Shown: positions 9,528-18,185, counted from the first letter of the stretch. The stretch is 49,545 nt of DNA from Caldilineaceae bacterium (GCA_020433455.1 JAGRCP010000142.1:1-49545); one strand, 5' to 3'. The notes: generated by a model not told the origin, from the letters alone. Translations and numbers: made by a program.

Positions 9528-10234
9528 AGATTTACCTCTTTTGTGAAGGGCAAACGGAAAAAAACGTCGTTGAGAAATTTGCGGCTCTGGCCAATCCAAG
9601 CTTTAAAGGCGACGGTAAGGCGAAAGTCAATAACCAGATGACCAGTACGCTTGGACCTTTGATTGGCAAGCCTGACGCAATACGCGTTCTCATCATGCGC
9701 GACCTGGATAAAGGTGAAGCGCCGGAAGACATTGTCCAAAGCATCAGGAACGCTGTACAAAAGATGTTAACCGATCGACAAATTTCCGGCGGGGTGGATT
9801 TTCAGCCGCATAAGGCGTATCCAAATGTTTATCTCCTTTCATTGGACGAGTTTGATCTGCACCTCGCCTTACATTTGGCGCTTGATAAATGGCATGATTC
9901 GTTCATTAACGCCACCATCGACGATTATGTATTAGACCTCGCCTTGCGGGAACAAACTGCTTCAAGCCTTTTACGCAAAAAGGAATGGTCAACTACCCCG
10001 GCTCAGATTATCCGCAAAGTAACCGAGCGCATTCCTGCCCTATTGCAAGACAATGGTATTCCGTTGCAAGAGGCAAAAGATTATGTGCGTCTATACGCCG
10101 CCGTGATTCAGGCGCATTCGTCCCCTGCTATTTTTGCCGGCAAAGTAGTTGCCAATGCGAGTCAAGAAGATAAACAGAATGTCTTTGCCCCCCTACTTGC
10201 GGCACTCAACTTTTTAGAGGAGCCATCGTCATGA
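9524..10234 (+). CDS. Small TOPRIM-like protein, putative nuclease partner of the ATPase
   Basis: The protein has 236 residues and begins MKIYLFCEGQTEK. This fits the first TOPRIM motif (Glu8), and LIMRDLDKGE supplies the D-x-D pair (Asp60, Asp62). Together they make a metal-binding Glu/Asp-Asp triad as in OLD-family nucleases and AriB-like proteins. A further conserved-looking block is LLSLDEFDLHLALH (~105-118), and the C-terminal half is helical. It overlaps the ATPase gene upstream and the RAMP gene downstream by 4 nt each, implying coupled translation. The TOPRIM call rests on motif spacing alone; DUF3226/DUF4276-type relatives are an alternative label. A tRNA- or DNA-cleaving effector role is hypothetical. 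Confidence 0.7.
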   Translation: MKIYLFCEGQTEKNVVEKFAALANPSFKGDGKAKVNNQMTSTLGPLIGKPDAIRVLIMRDLDKGEAPEDIVQSIRNAVQKMLTDRQISGGVDFQPHKAYPNVYLLSLDEFDLHLALHLALDKWHDSFINATIDDYVLDLALREQTASSLLRKKEWSTTPAQIIRKVTERIPALLQDNGIPLQEAKDYVRLYAAVIQAHSSPAIFAGKVVANASQEDKQNVFAPLLAALNFLEEPSS

Positions 10235-11601
10235 GCAGTTACGATTTCTGGGCGAATCATTCCTTTCTGGATTCATCTCAGGTGTCTGAAAAGGCCGCGG
10301 TAGATTATTTACTGAAGGGGAGCAGAAATCCCTATCCTCAGGATGTCCCGGATATTTCAGCCCGGATCGCTCTTTCGGCACTCTCTCTATTGGGAGATAA
10401 GGAATATGCACGCACAGGAACACGGCGCGAAGCGGGCGGTCTAAGTCACCTATACAAACAACAATCCTTTCAGGATTATTTGCACGAGCGATTTATACGT
10501 TATCACGATTTGCTGGAAGCATCGCCGGATCTGTCCAACTTGCCTGCCGGAAGCTTTACCCTTTCATTTACTTTCACTCTGGACAAACCCTATATCAGCA
10601 AAGATGATACGGCCCTGCATCTGCTGGATAACCCGGTGAAGAAGGATTGGGTGTTCAAATTGCCTTATGTGGCCTCGACCCAATGGAAAGGGGCATTACG
10701 CGCGACCATGGTGAGGCAGTTGGTCGACTGGTGGCAATCTTTGGAGCAGGCGCAGCAATCACAGCGCACACAACAAAAACAATTTGTGATATGGCGTGTT
10801 CAGTTAACTCGCCTGTTTGGCACAGAGACGGAAAATCTTCAATATTACCTGGAGCGTTGTGGCGGGGAGAAGCTGGGTCAATGGTATAAGCGGTACGTAC
10901 GCCGCTTCCTGTCCCAGAGCAGCTTTTTGGCCGGTCGCCTCTATTTCTATCCTTCTTTCTTCCATCGTCTTAGCCTGGAAGTCATCAACCCCCACGATCG
11001 AGAGACGGGAGCCGGCTCACTGCCCATCTACTTTGAATCCGTTCCCATCGGGGCGACGGCTCCCTTTACGCTGCTCTACACGCCCCTCGACCGCGTCGGC
11101 CGGGATGGGGCGGAGACGCGGCGACAAGTCACGGCTGATTTACAGTTGATTGCCGGCGGTTTGCAAGCCATGCTGACGGTTTATGGCTTTGGCGCCAAGA
11201 CCAGCAGCGGCTTTGGGGTGGCAGACGACGCTATTGAAGCTGGCGTGCTGGTAGTCAAACTACCGGATGTTACTTTTCCCCAGATTGAGGGTCCGCCAAT
11301 CCAAAAGCCTGATGATGAGTATCTGAAGTACTTAGATGAAACTGGGCAGATAAAATCCGGATTTGAAGGAAATGGAGAAGGCGGGCTGATGAGTAACCGA
11401 GAATATAAAGATGGAGGAGAACAATTAGGCGGCGGAAGCCTGTCAGAGTTTAAAGCATTTAGAAAATGGTATGATGAACATGGGAAAGAGTGGCAAGAAT
11501 CATTCAAAACTGGAACTTCGGCGGCAATCCATCCAACCCTTTCCTTTGAGCGGCTCGGCCAACTCAGCGAAATTCTGCATCAAATGGGGGATGGCGCATG
11601 A
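10231..11601 (+). CDS. Cmr6-like RAMP protein (Cas7 group)
   Basis: The protein has 456 residues. The first ~100 residues are helical, an unusual extension. The RAMP body then reads WVFKLPYVASTQWKGALRA, the usual 'P-x-I-P-G-S-x-x-K-G-x-x-R' element in a variant form. It continues with RLFGTE, GRLYFYPSFF, EVINPHDRETGAGSLP (Cmr6-like) and the glycine-rich loop VYGFGAKTSSGFGVAD (~325-340). Cmr6 ends the crRNA filament near Cmr1 in type III-B complexes. The C-terminal ~120 residues are charged and low in homology. The neighbours overlap by 4 nt on both sides. I am confident it is a RAMP, less so that it is the Cmr6 equivalent rather than a Csm5-like one. Confidence 0.75.
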   Translation: MSSYDFWANHSFLDSSQVSEKAAVDYLLKGSRNPYPQDVPDISARIALSALSLLGDKEYARTGTRREAGGLSHLYKQQSFQDYLHERFIRYHDLLEASPDLSNLPAGSFTLSFTFTLDKPYISKDDTALHLLDNPVKKDWVFKLPYVASTQWKGALRATMVRQLVDWWQSLEQAQQSQRTQQKQFVIWRVQLTRLFGTETENLQYYLERCGGEKLGQWYKRYVRRFLSQSSFLAGRLYFYPSFFHRLSLEVINPHDRETGAGSLPIYFESVPIGATAPFTLLYTPLDRVGRDGAETRRQVTADLQLIAGGLQAMLTVYGFGAKTSSGFGVADDAIEAGVLVVKLPDVTFPQIEGPPIQKPDDEYLKYLDETGQIKSGFEGNGEGGLMSNREYKDGGEQLGGGSLSEFKAFRKWYDEHGKEWQESFKTGTSAAIHPTLSFERLGQLSEILHQMGDGA

Positions 11602-14600
11602 GCCAGTTAAACGATGATGCCAAACAAGCGCTACGCTTAGCCGCTGTCGGCGCATTACTTCACAACCTGGGTAAAATCAACGCAAAATTCTTGGATAAAC
11701 AGATTAATCGCGCAAGCAATGACTATCTCTATCAACATATTCTCGCCCTCATTGCTCCTTATGTTGATAGACTGCCATCTGACTGGCAGAGCGATTTTGA
11801 TGTCAACAAGCTCACCGCCTCTGACATTTTAGATAGCGCCACTGTAACGGCCTTGAAAACCGGTTTCCATTTGCCTTCCCCTCTGGATGATCGCGCTGAT
11901 TATACTGTTGGTGACCTAATCGAGTATTTGGGGCAAGGCGAACGTTGGTATGAAGAAAATGATGGAAAATACAGAATTGAGCATATTTTCTCCACTGGCT
12001 CGCGCCTAACTCATCTAATGAACCGCGCACATCGCGGCGCGTCCGGCGGTGAGAAGGAAGATATTGCCACCGCTCAACAGCCTTATGCAGGTGACCTATA
12101 TCTCAGCACGCCTTTTGGCTACGAAACGGTCGCTCCCAACATCAATAATATCGACAATCTGCTGAATGAAATCGAAACAAAGATTCAGGAATATTTCCCG
12201 TTATCGGGTGATTCATTTCCCTTATTAGAAATCGTTGATGACCTACGGTTGTTACTTAGCCGAGCCGCTGCTGATACACGTCGGCCGCTCAATGATGTAA
12301 CCGTCGGTGATATTGGTCATACCGGCATGGCTTTTTTGCTCACCCAAGCAGTTGAATGGATCATCACCAAACGCAGTATTAATCACACTGAACTGGCAAA
12401 AAGGGGAGAAGACAATACGTTATTTTGGCGTGTATTAACTGTTCATGTCGATGCCTTGCGGTATTTAGAAGAGGCATCTTCGATAGCTGATTTACGCGTG
12501 CGCCAGGAACGGTTAAAAGAGGCATTTCAAGCGGTCAGTTTTCAGCTAGAAAGAACCTTATTCGCAGTGAAAATTTATGGTGATGAACAATGTCGTCTAT
12601 TTTTACTCCCAAATTTGGACCAGGACACCTCTGCTTACCAATCCATTCAACAGATTATCGACACTATAAGCATTGATGGTTTACGTTTGACCGCTCATTT
12701 ATCCGGCTCGGTGACGAATCATCCCGACGACAACAATAAAACGTATATCGGTGACCAAGTAACAAATCAACTGCAAGAACTCCCTGCCTACAATTTTGAT
12801 GCTGAGGCGATCACCAAATTTTGGCAACCCCCAACGTCAAATAAAGAAATATGTACAGCCTGTAACTTACGTCCACAAGGGTATGGGGCTGAGCGGATTG
12901 AGGCATACAAACGCAATCTGACTTATTACCAAAACAAGGCAATTGAACGTAATATTTGCTGCATTTGTATGGACCAACGGGCAGGTGTGGCCAAGACGTG
13001 GGCAAAAGATAAATTAGACAAAACTGTTTGGTTAGATGAGGTGGCGGACGGCAACGGGCGTTTGGCGCTGATTGTCGGACATTGGAATCTCGAGAACTTT
13101 ATTCAGAGTCATTTCTACCCTCACGCCAATCATGCGCAAGCCCAAACAATTTGGCGACATACCGTCAAGTTTCTCAACAACACTCCCTCTGACAAGCATA
13201 CTTTCACGATAAATGGACAGCCATATATTTGGCAAGGCAGTCAGTTCATTATATGCGGCGAACAAGAGCTTTCCCCTTTGAAGCAGCCATGCCTTATTGT
13301 CCATGCACCATCGTCAATGGATGTCACGGTACAGGATGTTAACATTACAGATGACAAACTATCATTGACGGTTGCGGAGGATTTGACTGAACAATTTCCC
13401 GTCAATTCTCGAGTAAAATGTTTAGGACAAGATTTCCAAATTGTTGAGGCCAATGTTTTTGAGGCAATAGACGAGCGAGGAAAGCAAAAAGTTCTAGAGA
13501 CTGTCCTCTGGGATGCTACTTATCCCTTTATCGTTCAGCAGGCAACCAGAGTGAATATTGGTGAGGGTGCGAAAAATAAATCTTTCGCGCGTCTGCGCCG
13601 CATTTGGCAAACTACGCAAACCTTCTGGAAAACGGCCCTGGGCGAGAAAGATGCAAATGGCGATCCACTATTGCTTCCAACGGATCATCGATTAGAGATT
13701 ATTCCTCAAAATCGGGGCGATTTGAAGTTAAATTATTATCAGGCCTACGATCTGAAACTGACCGACAGTGTGAAACTCAGTGTTGTTTGGGATCCCGACA
13801 ATCAACGCTTTATCACCTGCGACAACCTAGAGTACCTCGCCAAACCTGAACTGCTCGACAAACCGGTTGCGGAGTGTTTGAAAGGCGAACTTGATCTGGA
13901 AGAACCGACCGGCTATGGCAGCAAGAACAAGGTATGGGGCAAAATTACGATTGAACAGGTCTGCCCAATAGCAAATAGCAGTTACATTCCCGCCATCCCC
14001 ATCCTTGCCGAGCCGCGCACCTTTATGGCCCTGGTTCCTGCCGACAAGGCGTTGGACATTCTGCAAGCCGTTCAGACAAAATACGCACGTGAGATGGGCA
14101 AAGTGCGCAACCGCCTGCCCCTGCACATGGGCGTTGTCTATTTCCAGCGCCGCACGCCGCTCCGGGCCGCCCTGGACGCAGGGCGACGCATGTTGCGCTA
14201 CGAAGCTCCCCAGGCGCTTGACCAAACCTGGGTGGTGAAAGGCGTACAGTCGGGTCTGTTGCCGGATGATCAACAGCTTCTGGCAGAAGAAACCCAGCAA
14301 TTTTCGACAACAATTGCAGTCGAACTGGAACAGGCAGGTCGCTCCTTCACTTGGTACGTTCCTGCCAAAATGGGCGATGGGCAAACCGATGATCATTGGT
14401 ACCCCTATGTTTTTACACGGAGCAATGTTGACGGCCGCCAACGCATTTTCAAAGCTTTACGCCCCACAGCAAACGGCACAAATGAAGAATGTCGGCTTGT
14501 CCATGCGGCGGAACTTGTATCTGGTGATGAAATCTACTTCACGCCGGCCACCTTTGACTTCGAGTGGCTGGATACCAGCGCGCGCCGTTTTGAAATCGCC

Positions 14601-14972
14601 TATGATGAAAGCGGCGTTCGCTATGATCGCACATCGCGCCCCTATTTGCTGGATGAGCTAAGCGACATTCAGAAAGCCTGGACGTTCTTGTCCGAAGGCC
14701 TGACAAGCAGCCAAATCTACGCCCTGCGCGACACCATTGAAACGCGGCGCGAAGCCTGGCAAGCTGCGCCGGACAACCCGGCGTTCAAACAGCTATGCAG
14801 CGATACTATCCGTAACGCGCAGTGGAAGAGTCTTCCTGACGCCAATGAGATTGAGAAGCTGACAGGATGGGCCGTCTCCGGCCTGCTGGCGGACAGCATA
14901 GAGTTATATATGGGGATCATGAAACAAAAACCGCAGCTCGATTCAGTTCGCACGGGGGAGGGAACAGTATAA
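11598..14972 (+). CDS. csx11: Csx11-type Cas10-like large subunit with degenerate HD and cyclase motifs
   Basis: The protein has 1124 residues. The N-terminal HD-like domain reads GALLHNLGK, so His22 is kept but the HD aspartate is Asn23. Two CxxC pairs (Cys419/422 and Cys454/457) form the zinc ribbon typical of Cas10. Palm 1 follows with RLALIVGHWNLENF (~490-503). Palm 2 reads EPRTFMALVPADKAL (805-819). The canonical GGDD aligns with EPRT, so cyclic oligoadenylate synthesis should be lost. The KVRNRLPLHMGVVYFQRRTPL segment that follows is Csx11-like. Subtype III-C is known for an inactivated cyclase domain and for Csx11. It presumably scaffolds the 5' crRNA end. The gene ends in TAATG, sharing one base with cmr4. 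Confidence 0.85.
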   Translation: MSQLNDDAKQALRLAAVGALLHNLGKINAKFLDKQINRASNDYLYQHILALIAPYVDRLPSDWQSDFDVNKLTASDILDSATVTALKTGFHLPSPLDDRADYTVGDLIEYLGQGERWYEENDGKYRIEHIFSTGSRLTHLMNRAHRGASGGEKEDIATAQQPYAGDLYLSTPFGYETVAPNINNIDNLLNEIETKIQEYFPLSGDSFPLLEIVDDLRLLLSRAAADTRRPLNDVTVGDIGHTGMAFLLTQAVEWIITKRSINHTELAKRGEDNTLFWRVLTVHVDALRYLEEASSIADLRVRQERLKEAFQAVSFQLERTLFAVKIYGDEQCRLFLLPNLDQDTSAYQSIQQIIDTISIDGLRLTAHLSGSVTNHPDDNNKTYIGDQVTNQLQELPAYNFDAEAITKFWQPPTSNKEICTACNLRPQGYGAERIEAYKRNLTYYQNKAIERNICCICMDQRAGVAKTWAKDKLDKTVWLDEVADGNGRLALIVGHWNLENFIQSHFYPHANHAQAQTIWRHTVKFLNNTPSDKHTFTINGQPYIWQGSQFIICGEQELSPLKQPCLIVHAPSSMDVTVQDVNITDDKLSLTVAEDLTEQFPVNSRVKCLGQDFQIVEANVFEAIDERGKQKVLETVLWDATYPFIVQQATRVNIGEGAKNKSFARLRRIWQTTQTFWKTALGEKDANGDPLLLPTDHRLEIIPQNRGDLKLNYYQAYDLKLTDSVKLSVVWDPDNQRFITCDNLEYLAKPELLDKPVAECLKGELDLEEPTGYGSKNKVWGKITIEQVCPIANSSYIPAIPILAEPRTFMALVPADKALDILQAVQTKYAREMGKVRNRLPLHMGVVYFQRRTPLRAALDAGRRMLRYEAPQALDQTWVVKGVQSGLLPDDQQLLAEETQQFSTTIAVELEQAGRSFTWYVPAKMGDGQTDDHWYPYVFTRSNVDGRQRIFKALRPTANGTNEECRLVHAAELVSGDEIYFTPATFDFEWLDTSARRFEIAYDESGVRYDRTSRPYLLDELSDIQKAWTFLSEGLTSSQIYALRDTIETRREAWQAAPDNPAFKQLCSDTIRNAQWKSLPDANEIEKLTGWAVSGLLADSIELYMGIMKQKPQLDSVRTGEGTV

Positions 14973-15985
14973 TGAGCACATCATTTTGCCGCGAGGAATT
15001 CTTTTTGATGACGTTGGATCCGGTCCATGTCGGCGCCGGAGCGCAGCGATTGGGTCGGGTCGATTTGAGCATTGTACGCGAACCGGGCACACGACTGCCC
15101 AAAATTCCGGGAACCTCGCTCAATGGCGCCATTCGTCAGTATGCCGCCTACTGTTACGGAAGTTTGCGCTGCGCAGGCGCGGGGCAGGGTGACGGCGATA
15201 AGGCGCACTGCCGCGATGAGAAGTGCCCGATCTGTTACACATTCGGCTATCTGCGCGGCCAGGACGGCGGACAGAGCGGGACTGTGAACATTGGCGATGC
15301 ACGATTACTGCTTTTTCCTGTCTACTCGCTGGCCGGACCCGTCTGGGTGACCAGTCCGACAATTTTACGCGAGTTTGGCTGGCAGGGAGGTGACCCCGGT
15401 AATCAGGTGCGCTTAGGAACGGGTATCCAAGAGCACAGTCATTTCAACCTGGGTTGGCTGATGCTGGAAAAGGCGGACGTTCCGTTTGAATGGCCGACAG
15501 ATAAGATTTCTCATGTGCCGGATGAAATTACAACACGCACGGCTCTTGTGTCGGATAAATTGTTCAGCCAAATCGTGAACAGTAATCTGGAAGTGCGCAC
15601 CTCCGTCAGCATCGATCCGGAAACGGGGGCCGCGGCCGAAAAAGCTCTCTTCACCTATGAAGCCATTCCGCGTGCCACGCTACTCTGGACCACGATCGTA
15701 CAGGACGACTATCGCAACAAATTTCCTGAAACAAGCAAGAAGTGCAAGATCGAAACTGACGAAACAAATGGTGGATTAAAGAAGAGATTTACCCACAACG
15801 ATGGAGACCCTTTGGCGGAAACATGGAAAAGCCCGCTGGATGTAGTGCGAGCAGGGCTTGGTCTGGCCGAACTGCTGGGAATCGGCGGGATGGGAACGCG
15901 CGGCTTCGGTCGAGTGCGCCTTTTGAAGAGTAAGACGAACTCTGAAGCTGAGAAATCTGAAATTGAGGAAGGAGCAGCGCCATGA
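14972..15985 (+). CDS. cmr4: Type III CRISPR RAMP protein Cmr4 (Cas7 backbone, target-RNA cleaving)
   Basis: I chose ATG 14972 inside TAATG, giving 337 residues. The N-terminus FLMTLDPVHVGAG is classical Cmr4, followed by RLGRVDLSIVRE, where Asp31 matches the catalytic Asp that cuts target RNA every 6 nt in Cmr complexes. Next come LPKIPGTSLNGAIR, a Cys-rich insertion (CRDEKCPIC), GDARLLLFPVYSLAGPVWVTSP and a C-terminal G-rich loop GIGGMGTRGFGRVRL. Several Cmr4 copies would line the crRNA. Because Asp31 is present, RNA cleavage is probably intact even though Csx11 looks catalytically dead. The stop overlaps cmr5 by 4 nt. Confidence 0.93.
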   Translation: MSTSFCREEFFLMTLDPVHVGAGAQRLGRVDLSIVREPGTRLPKIPGTSLNGAIRQYAAYCYGSLRCAGAGQGDGDKAHCRDEKCPICYTFGYLRGQDGGQSGTVNIGDARLLLFPVYSLAGPVWVTSPTILREFGWQGGDPGNQVRLGTGIQEHSHFNLGWLMLEKADVPFEWPTDKISHVPDEITTRTALVSDKLFSQIVNSNLEVRTSVSIDPETGAAAEKALFTYEAIPRATLLWTTIVQDDYRNKFPETSKKCKIETDETNGGLKKRFTHNDGDPLAETWKSPLDVVRAGLGLAELLGIGGMGTRGFGRVRLLKSKTNSEAEKSEIEEGAAP

Positions 15986-16437
15986 CGATTCTCAACTTGG
16001 ATCAACGGGCGGCCCAGTATGCGCAAAAGATGATTGAGAACGGCAAGGCGATATCGGAAGTCAGCAAACCCATCGACACAGTGGAACGGCTTGTGACGAA
16101 GACCCTCGGCGTTCTGCAGGAACAGGGCGTCTACGCCATGCTTTTGTTTCTTTACTCGCGGACCAGCGATGAAGGAAAAGTCGCGCCTGTCATTCGCAAC
16201 AACCTATTCCGTTTATTGAAGGATGTGAGCGATCAAGATGGCGGCGACACAAGCAGCTGTTTACCGGGGTTTCAAGATTTGGCTGTGCCTGGTGATAATG
16301 CCGACGCGCAAACAGCTCTAAAATTCTATAGCGACCATGCCTTGGGCGATCTGGACCGTCTGCTTCTGGTTCGCGAGCTATACGAGCAGACGTTGATTTA
16401 CGCCCGTTATGGGGCAAAGGCAGCGTCCTCATCATGA
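15982..16437 (+). CDS. cmr5: Type III CRISPR small subunit Cmr5 (Cas11 group)
   Basis: This 151-residue all-helical protein has the pattern LDQRAAQYAQKMI, then TLGVLQEQGVYAMLLFLYSR. It matches Cmr5, in which helices stack along the target RNA in the minor filament. The length fits the family (about 120-160). It is flanked by cmr4 and the last RAMP gene with 4-nt overlaps on both sides. Similarity is mostly in the N-terminal half, as usual for these fast-evolving subunits, so position in the operon supports the call. Confidence 0.85.
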   Translation: MTILNLDQRAAQYAQKMIENGKAISEVSKPIDTVERLVTKTLGVLQEQGVYAMLLFLYSRTSDEGKVAPVIRNNLFRLLKDVSDQDGGDTSSCLPGFQDLAVPGDNADAQTALKFYSDHALGDLDRLLLVRELYEQTLIYARYGAKAASSS

Positions 16438-17234
16438 GTTGGCAGAAATATTCCATGGTCTTCCGCCTGGAAAGCCCGCTGCACATCGGCTATCGCAAAG
16501 TCGGCAACTTGATGCAGACGCGCGGGTATGTGCCGGGCAAAAATTTGTGGGCTGTCCTGACAGCCCGCCTGACCCGCGATTATGATGACGGGGCGAAGGG
16601 TCAACGTTACAAGGCGATAGGCGATCTCGTACAAGAGCATTTTCGCTTCCCCTATCTGTATCCGGCCATGCCGGACGACAACGGATACAAAGTTCACTAC
16701 CCATGGCAAGAGGACTTCGATTATCTCTTCCTGAACAGTTACGCCAGTGCCGCGCTGGATTATGCGCGGCAGGCGGCGGAAGACGGGTTGCTGCATGAGA
16801 CAGAATTTATCGCTCCTTACACACGCACCGGCCGGCCTGTCTTTCTGATAGGCGATTTCTATGTTCAAACCGATTTGCCGGCGTCGCTGGACAACTGGCT
16901 GGATGCTCTCAAAAAATTCCAAATCGGGGCGGAACGCAGTTATGGCTGGGGGCGTATGCAACTTGTCTCACACACGAAACAGGATGAACCATCCACAAGC
17001 GCGCCGCGCGCCACGACGTGCAACGGGCGCATCACCGCGCACCTGAAAGCAGAGCAGAACATGACGGGCATCGCCGGCCCCGTCGAGCCGTTGATTGGGT
17101 GGGAGCGCAATAACGATATGGGCGGTAACAGTCGTTGGAGATTGAGCAGGCAAGCAATTATTTGCTATGCGCCAGGGAGCATGATTGATGAAGATCGAGA
17201 CTTTATTATTGGGGCAGACGGTCGTTGGGAATAG
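16434..17234 (+). CDS. RAMP protein of the Cas5 group (Cmr3/Csx10-like), last gene of the CRISPR operon
   Basis: The protein has 266 residues. VFRLESPLHIGYRKVGN is followed by YVPGKNLWAVLTARLTR, a RAMP 'PG-x-x-L-x-G' element with Ala for Gly. The glycine-rich loop is GAERSYGWGRMQL (~160-175). The C-terminus PLIGWERNNDMGGN...RQAIICYAPGSMI resembles Cmr3/Csx10 ends, where Cas5-group proteins hold the crRNA 5' tag. No other Cas5-type gene exists in the operon, so this should fill that role. It is short compared with Cmr3 (~320-400). It overlaps cmr5 by 4 nt and ends at TAG 17232-17234. The RAMP call is good; the subgroup is inferred. Confidence 0.7.
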   Translation: MSWQKYSMVFRLESPLHIGYRKVGNLMQTRGYVPGKNLWAVLTARLTRDYDDGAKGQRYKAIGDLVQEHFRFPYLYPAMPDDNGYKVHYPWQEDFDYLFLNSYASAALDYARQAAEDGLLHETEFIAPYTRTGRPVFLIGDFYVQTDLPASLDNWLDALKKFQIGAERSYGWGRMQLVSHTKQDEPSTSAPRATTCNGRITAHLKAEQNMTGIAGPVEPLIGWERNNDMGGNSRWRLSRQAIICYAPGSMIDEDRDFIIGADGRWE

Positions 17235-17237
17235 ATA

Positions 17238-17366
17238 AAAATTATACTTGAAACAACACACGCTCAACGTTTGTATCTGAAGCGAGGTTTTCAAGTTATA
17301 CGAAGCCGAAACGAACGTGGCATTTCGTTAGACGTCATGTCATTGGATCTGGAACAGGAAAACTAA
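17238..17366 (+). pseudogene. C-terminal remnant of a GNAT acetyltransferase
   Basis: Directly after the CRISPR operon, an open frame with no start reads ETTHAQRLYLKRGFQVI followed by RNERGISLDVMSLDLEQEN and a stop at 17364-17366. The pattern 'N/H-A-x-x-L-Y-x-x-x-G-F' is the end of the GNAT fold, where acetyl-CoA binding closes. About 75% of a GNAT gene is missing on the 5' side. The break lies within ~5 bp of the operon stop, so it probably marks the right boundary of the inserted CRISPR module. Confidence 0.7.
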
Positions 17367-17750
17367 CGAAATCAGTGAGACTCGACTTCCATAGACCATT
17401 TTACAAGTCGCCGGCTTATCTCAACAATGGCTATGCGATAACGATTGCTCCTGGCAATCCTCAGCTCTTTCCACGCCGCACAATCCCCACTCATCACGCC
17501 TAATGAAAATGATACCGCGCTGGGCCGCCAGAATATATCAAGGGATTGCGCTTGGCAATGCGACAACAATCTCAACTTTCCCGATGGAATTCGGGGCGGT
17601 TGAGGATAAGCTGAGCGTGAAGAAGGCCACACTGCAGGAACAGCCGCACCACGCGCGTCCTGTAGAGTAAATCCGCCCGCCCTTTTCAACTGCGCTTGTC
17701 TATCTTTACAGCGATTCAGGGCCGATTCTTTCTACAGGAGAGTGCATTGT
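17367..17750. other. Intergenic stretch with no recognisable gene
   Basis: This stretch of about 380 bp separates the GNAT remnant from the DUF5661-like gene. I see no reading frame with homology, no tRNA and no strong hairpin. A 105-codon minus-strand frame exists but has atypical composition and no ribosome site. The end contains AGGAG (17736-17740), the Shine-Dalgarno of the next gene. Confidence 0.5.
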
Positions 17751-18185
17751 ATGGATATCACCGATTTTATTTCCGAGGCGGACGTTCAGCAGGCATGCCG
17801 GGAGTTAGGGATCCGCGACTGGAGCAAGCTGACCAATACGGAAGTTGAGCTTGAAGAGGCCGGAATAATCCGAGCCTCCATTGGTGCGGAAGCGCTGGAA
17901 ATACCCGTTGAATGGTTTCAGCAAGGGCTGGAGGTGGAACTGGAGCATGGGCGGCAGTTCCCGGATGCGAATGTGACAAACAACCACCCCATCTTAACGG
18001 GCAAGATCGTGCTGGCTCATCTCAAGGAAATATTGGACTATTATCTGCGCCTCAATGTCGCAGAACTTGAAGGCGACCTGCTCAAGGCTTCCCGGAGCGG
18101 CGAGGCTGAGAAATTGGCGCGTATATACAAAAAGCTAATCGACGCCAGGGCTGTATTGAGTGAATGGGAACAAGCGGGGCAATGA
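17751..18185 (+). CDS. Small DUF5661-like protein of unknown function
   Basis: The protein has 144 residues. I chose ATG 17751 because AGGAG at 17736-17740 lies 10 nt upstream; an earlier GTG at 17742 would be only 1 nt away. The middle section has GLEVELEHGRQFPDANVTN and TGKIVLAHLKEILDYYLRL, the two signature stretches of DUF5661 as I recall them. The protein is acidic, helical and soluble. The C-terminus (GDLLKASRSGEAEKLARIYK) is an added helical hairpin. No operon partner is visible and the function is unknown. Confidence 0.75.
   Translation: MDITDFISEADVQQACRELGIRDWSKLTNTEVELEEAGIIRASIGAEALEIPVEWFQQGLEVELEHGRQFPDANVTNNHPILTGKIVLAHLKEILDYYLRLNVAELEGDLLKASRSGEAEKLARIYKKLIDARAVLSEWEQAGQ

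Larger units (their letters stand above)
7171..17234 (+). other. Type III-C-like CRISPR-Cas effector operon with embedded ATPase-TOPRIM pair
   Basis: Eight genes run in one direction with 4-nt ATGA overlaps, or a 1-nt TAATG overlap at 14972. The order is cmr1, ATPase, TOPRIM-like, Cmr6-like RAMP, csx11/cas10, cmr4, cmr5, Cmr3/Csx10-like RAMP. Csx11 together with Cmr-type RAMPs and an inactive Cas10 cyclase motif are the published hallmarks of subtype III-C. No cas1, cas2, cas6 or repeat-spacer array is visible anywhere in the window, so crRNAs would have to come from an array elsewhere. The gene-to-gene coupling shows that the ATPase and TOPRIM genes are part of the same transcriptional unit. 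Confidence 0.85.

Noticed and set aside
7171..17234. Possible CRISPR array within or beside the cas operon
   Set aside because: No 25-40-bp unit is repeated with regular spacing in this region or elsewhere in the window.
17372..17689. 105-codon minus-strand open frame after the CRISPR operon
   Set aside because: No ribosome site and no family resemblance; its composition looks like random open sequence.
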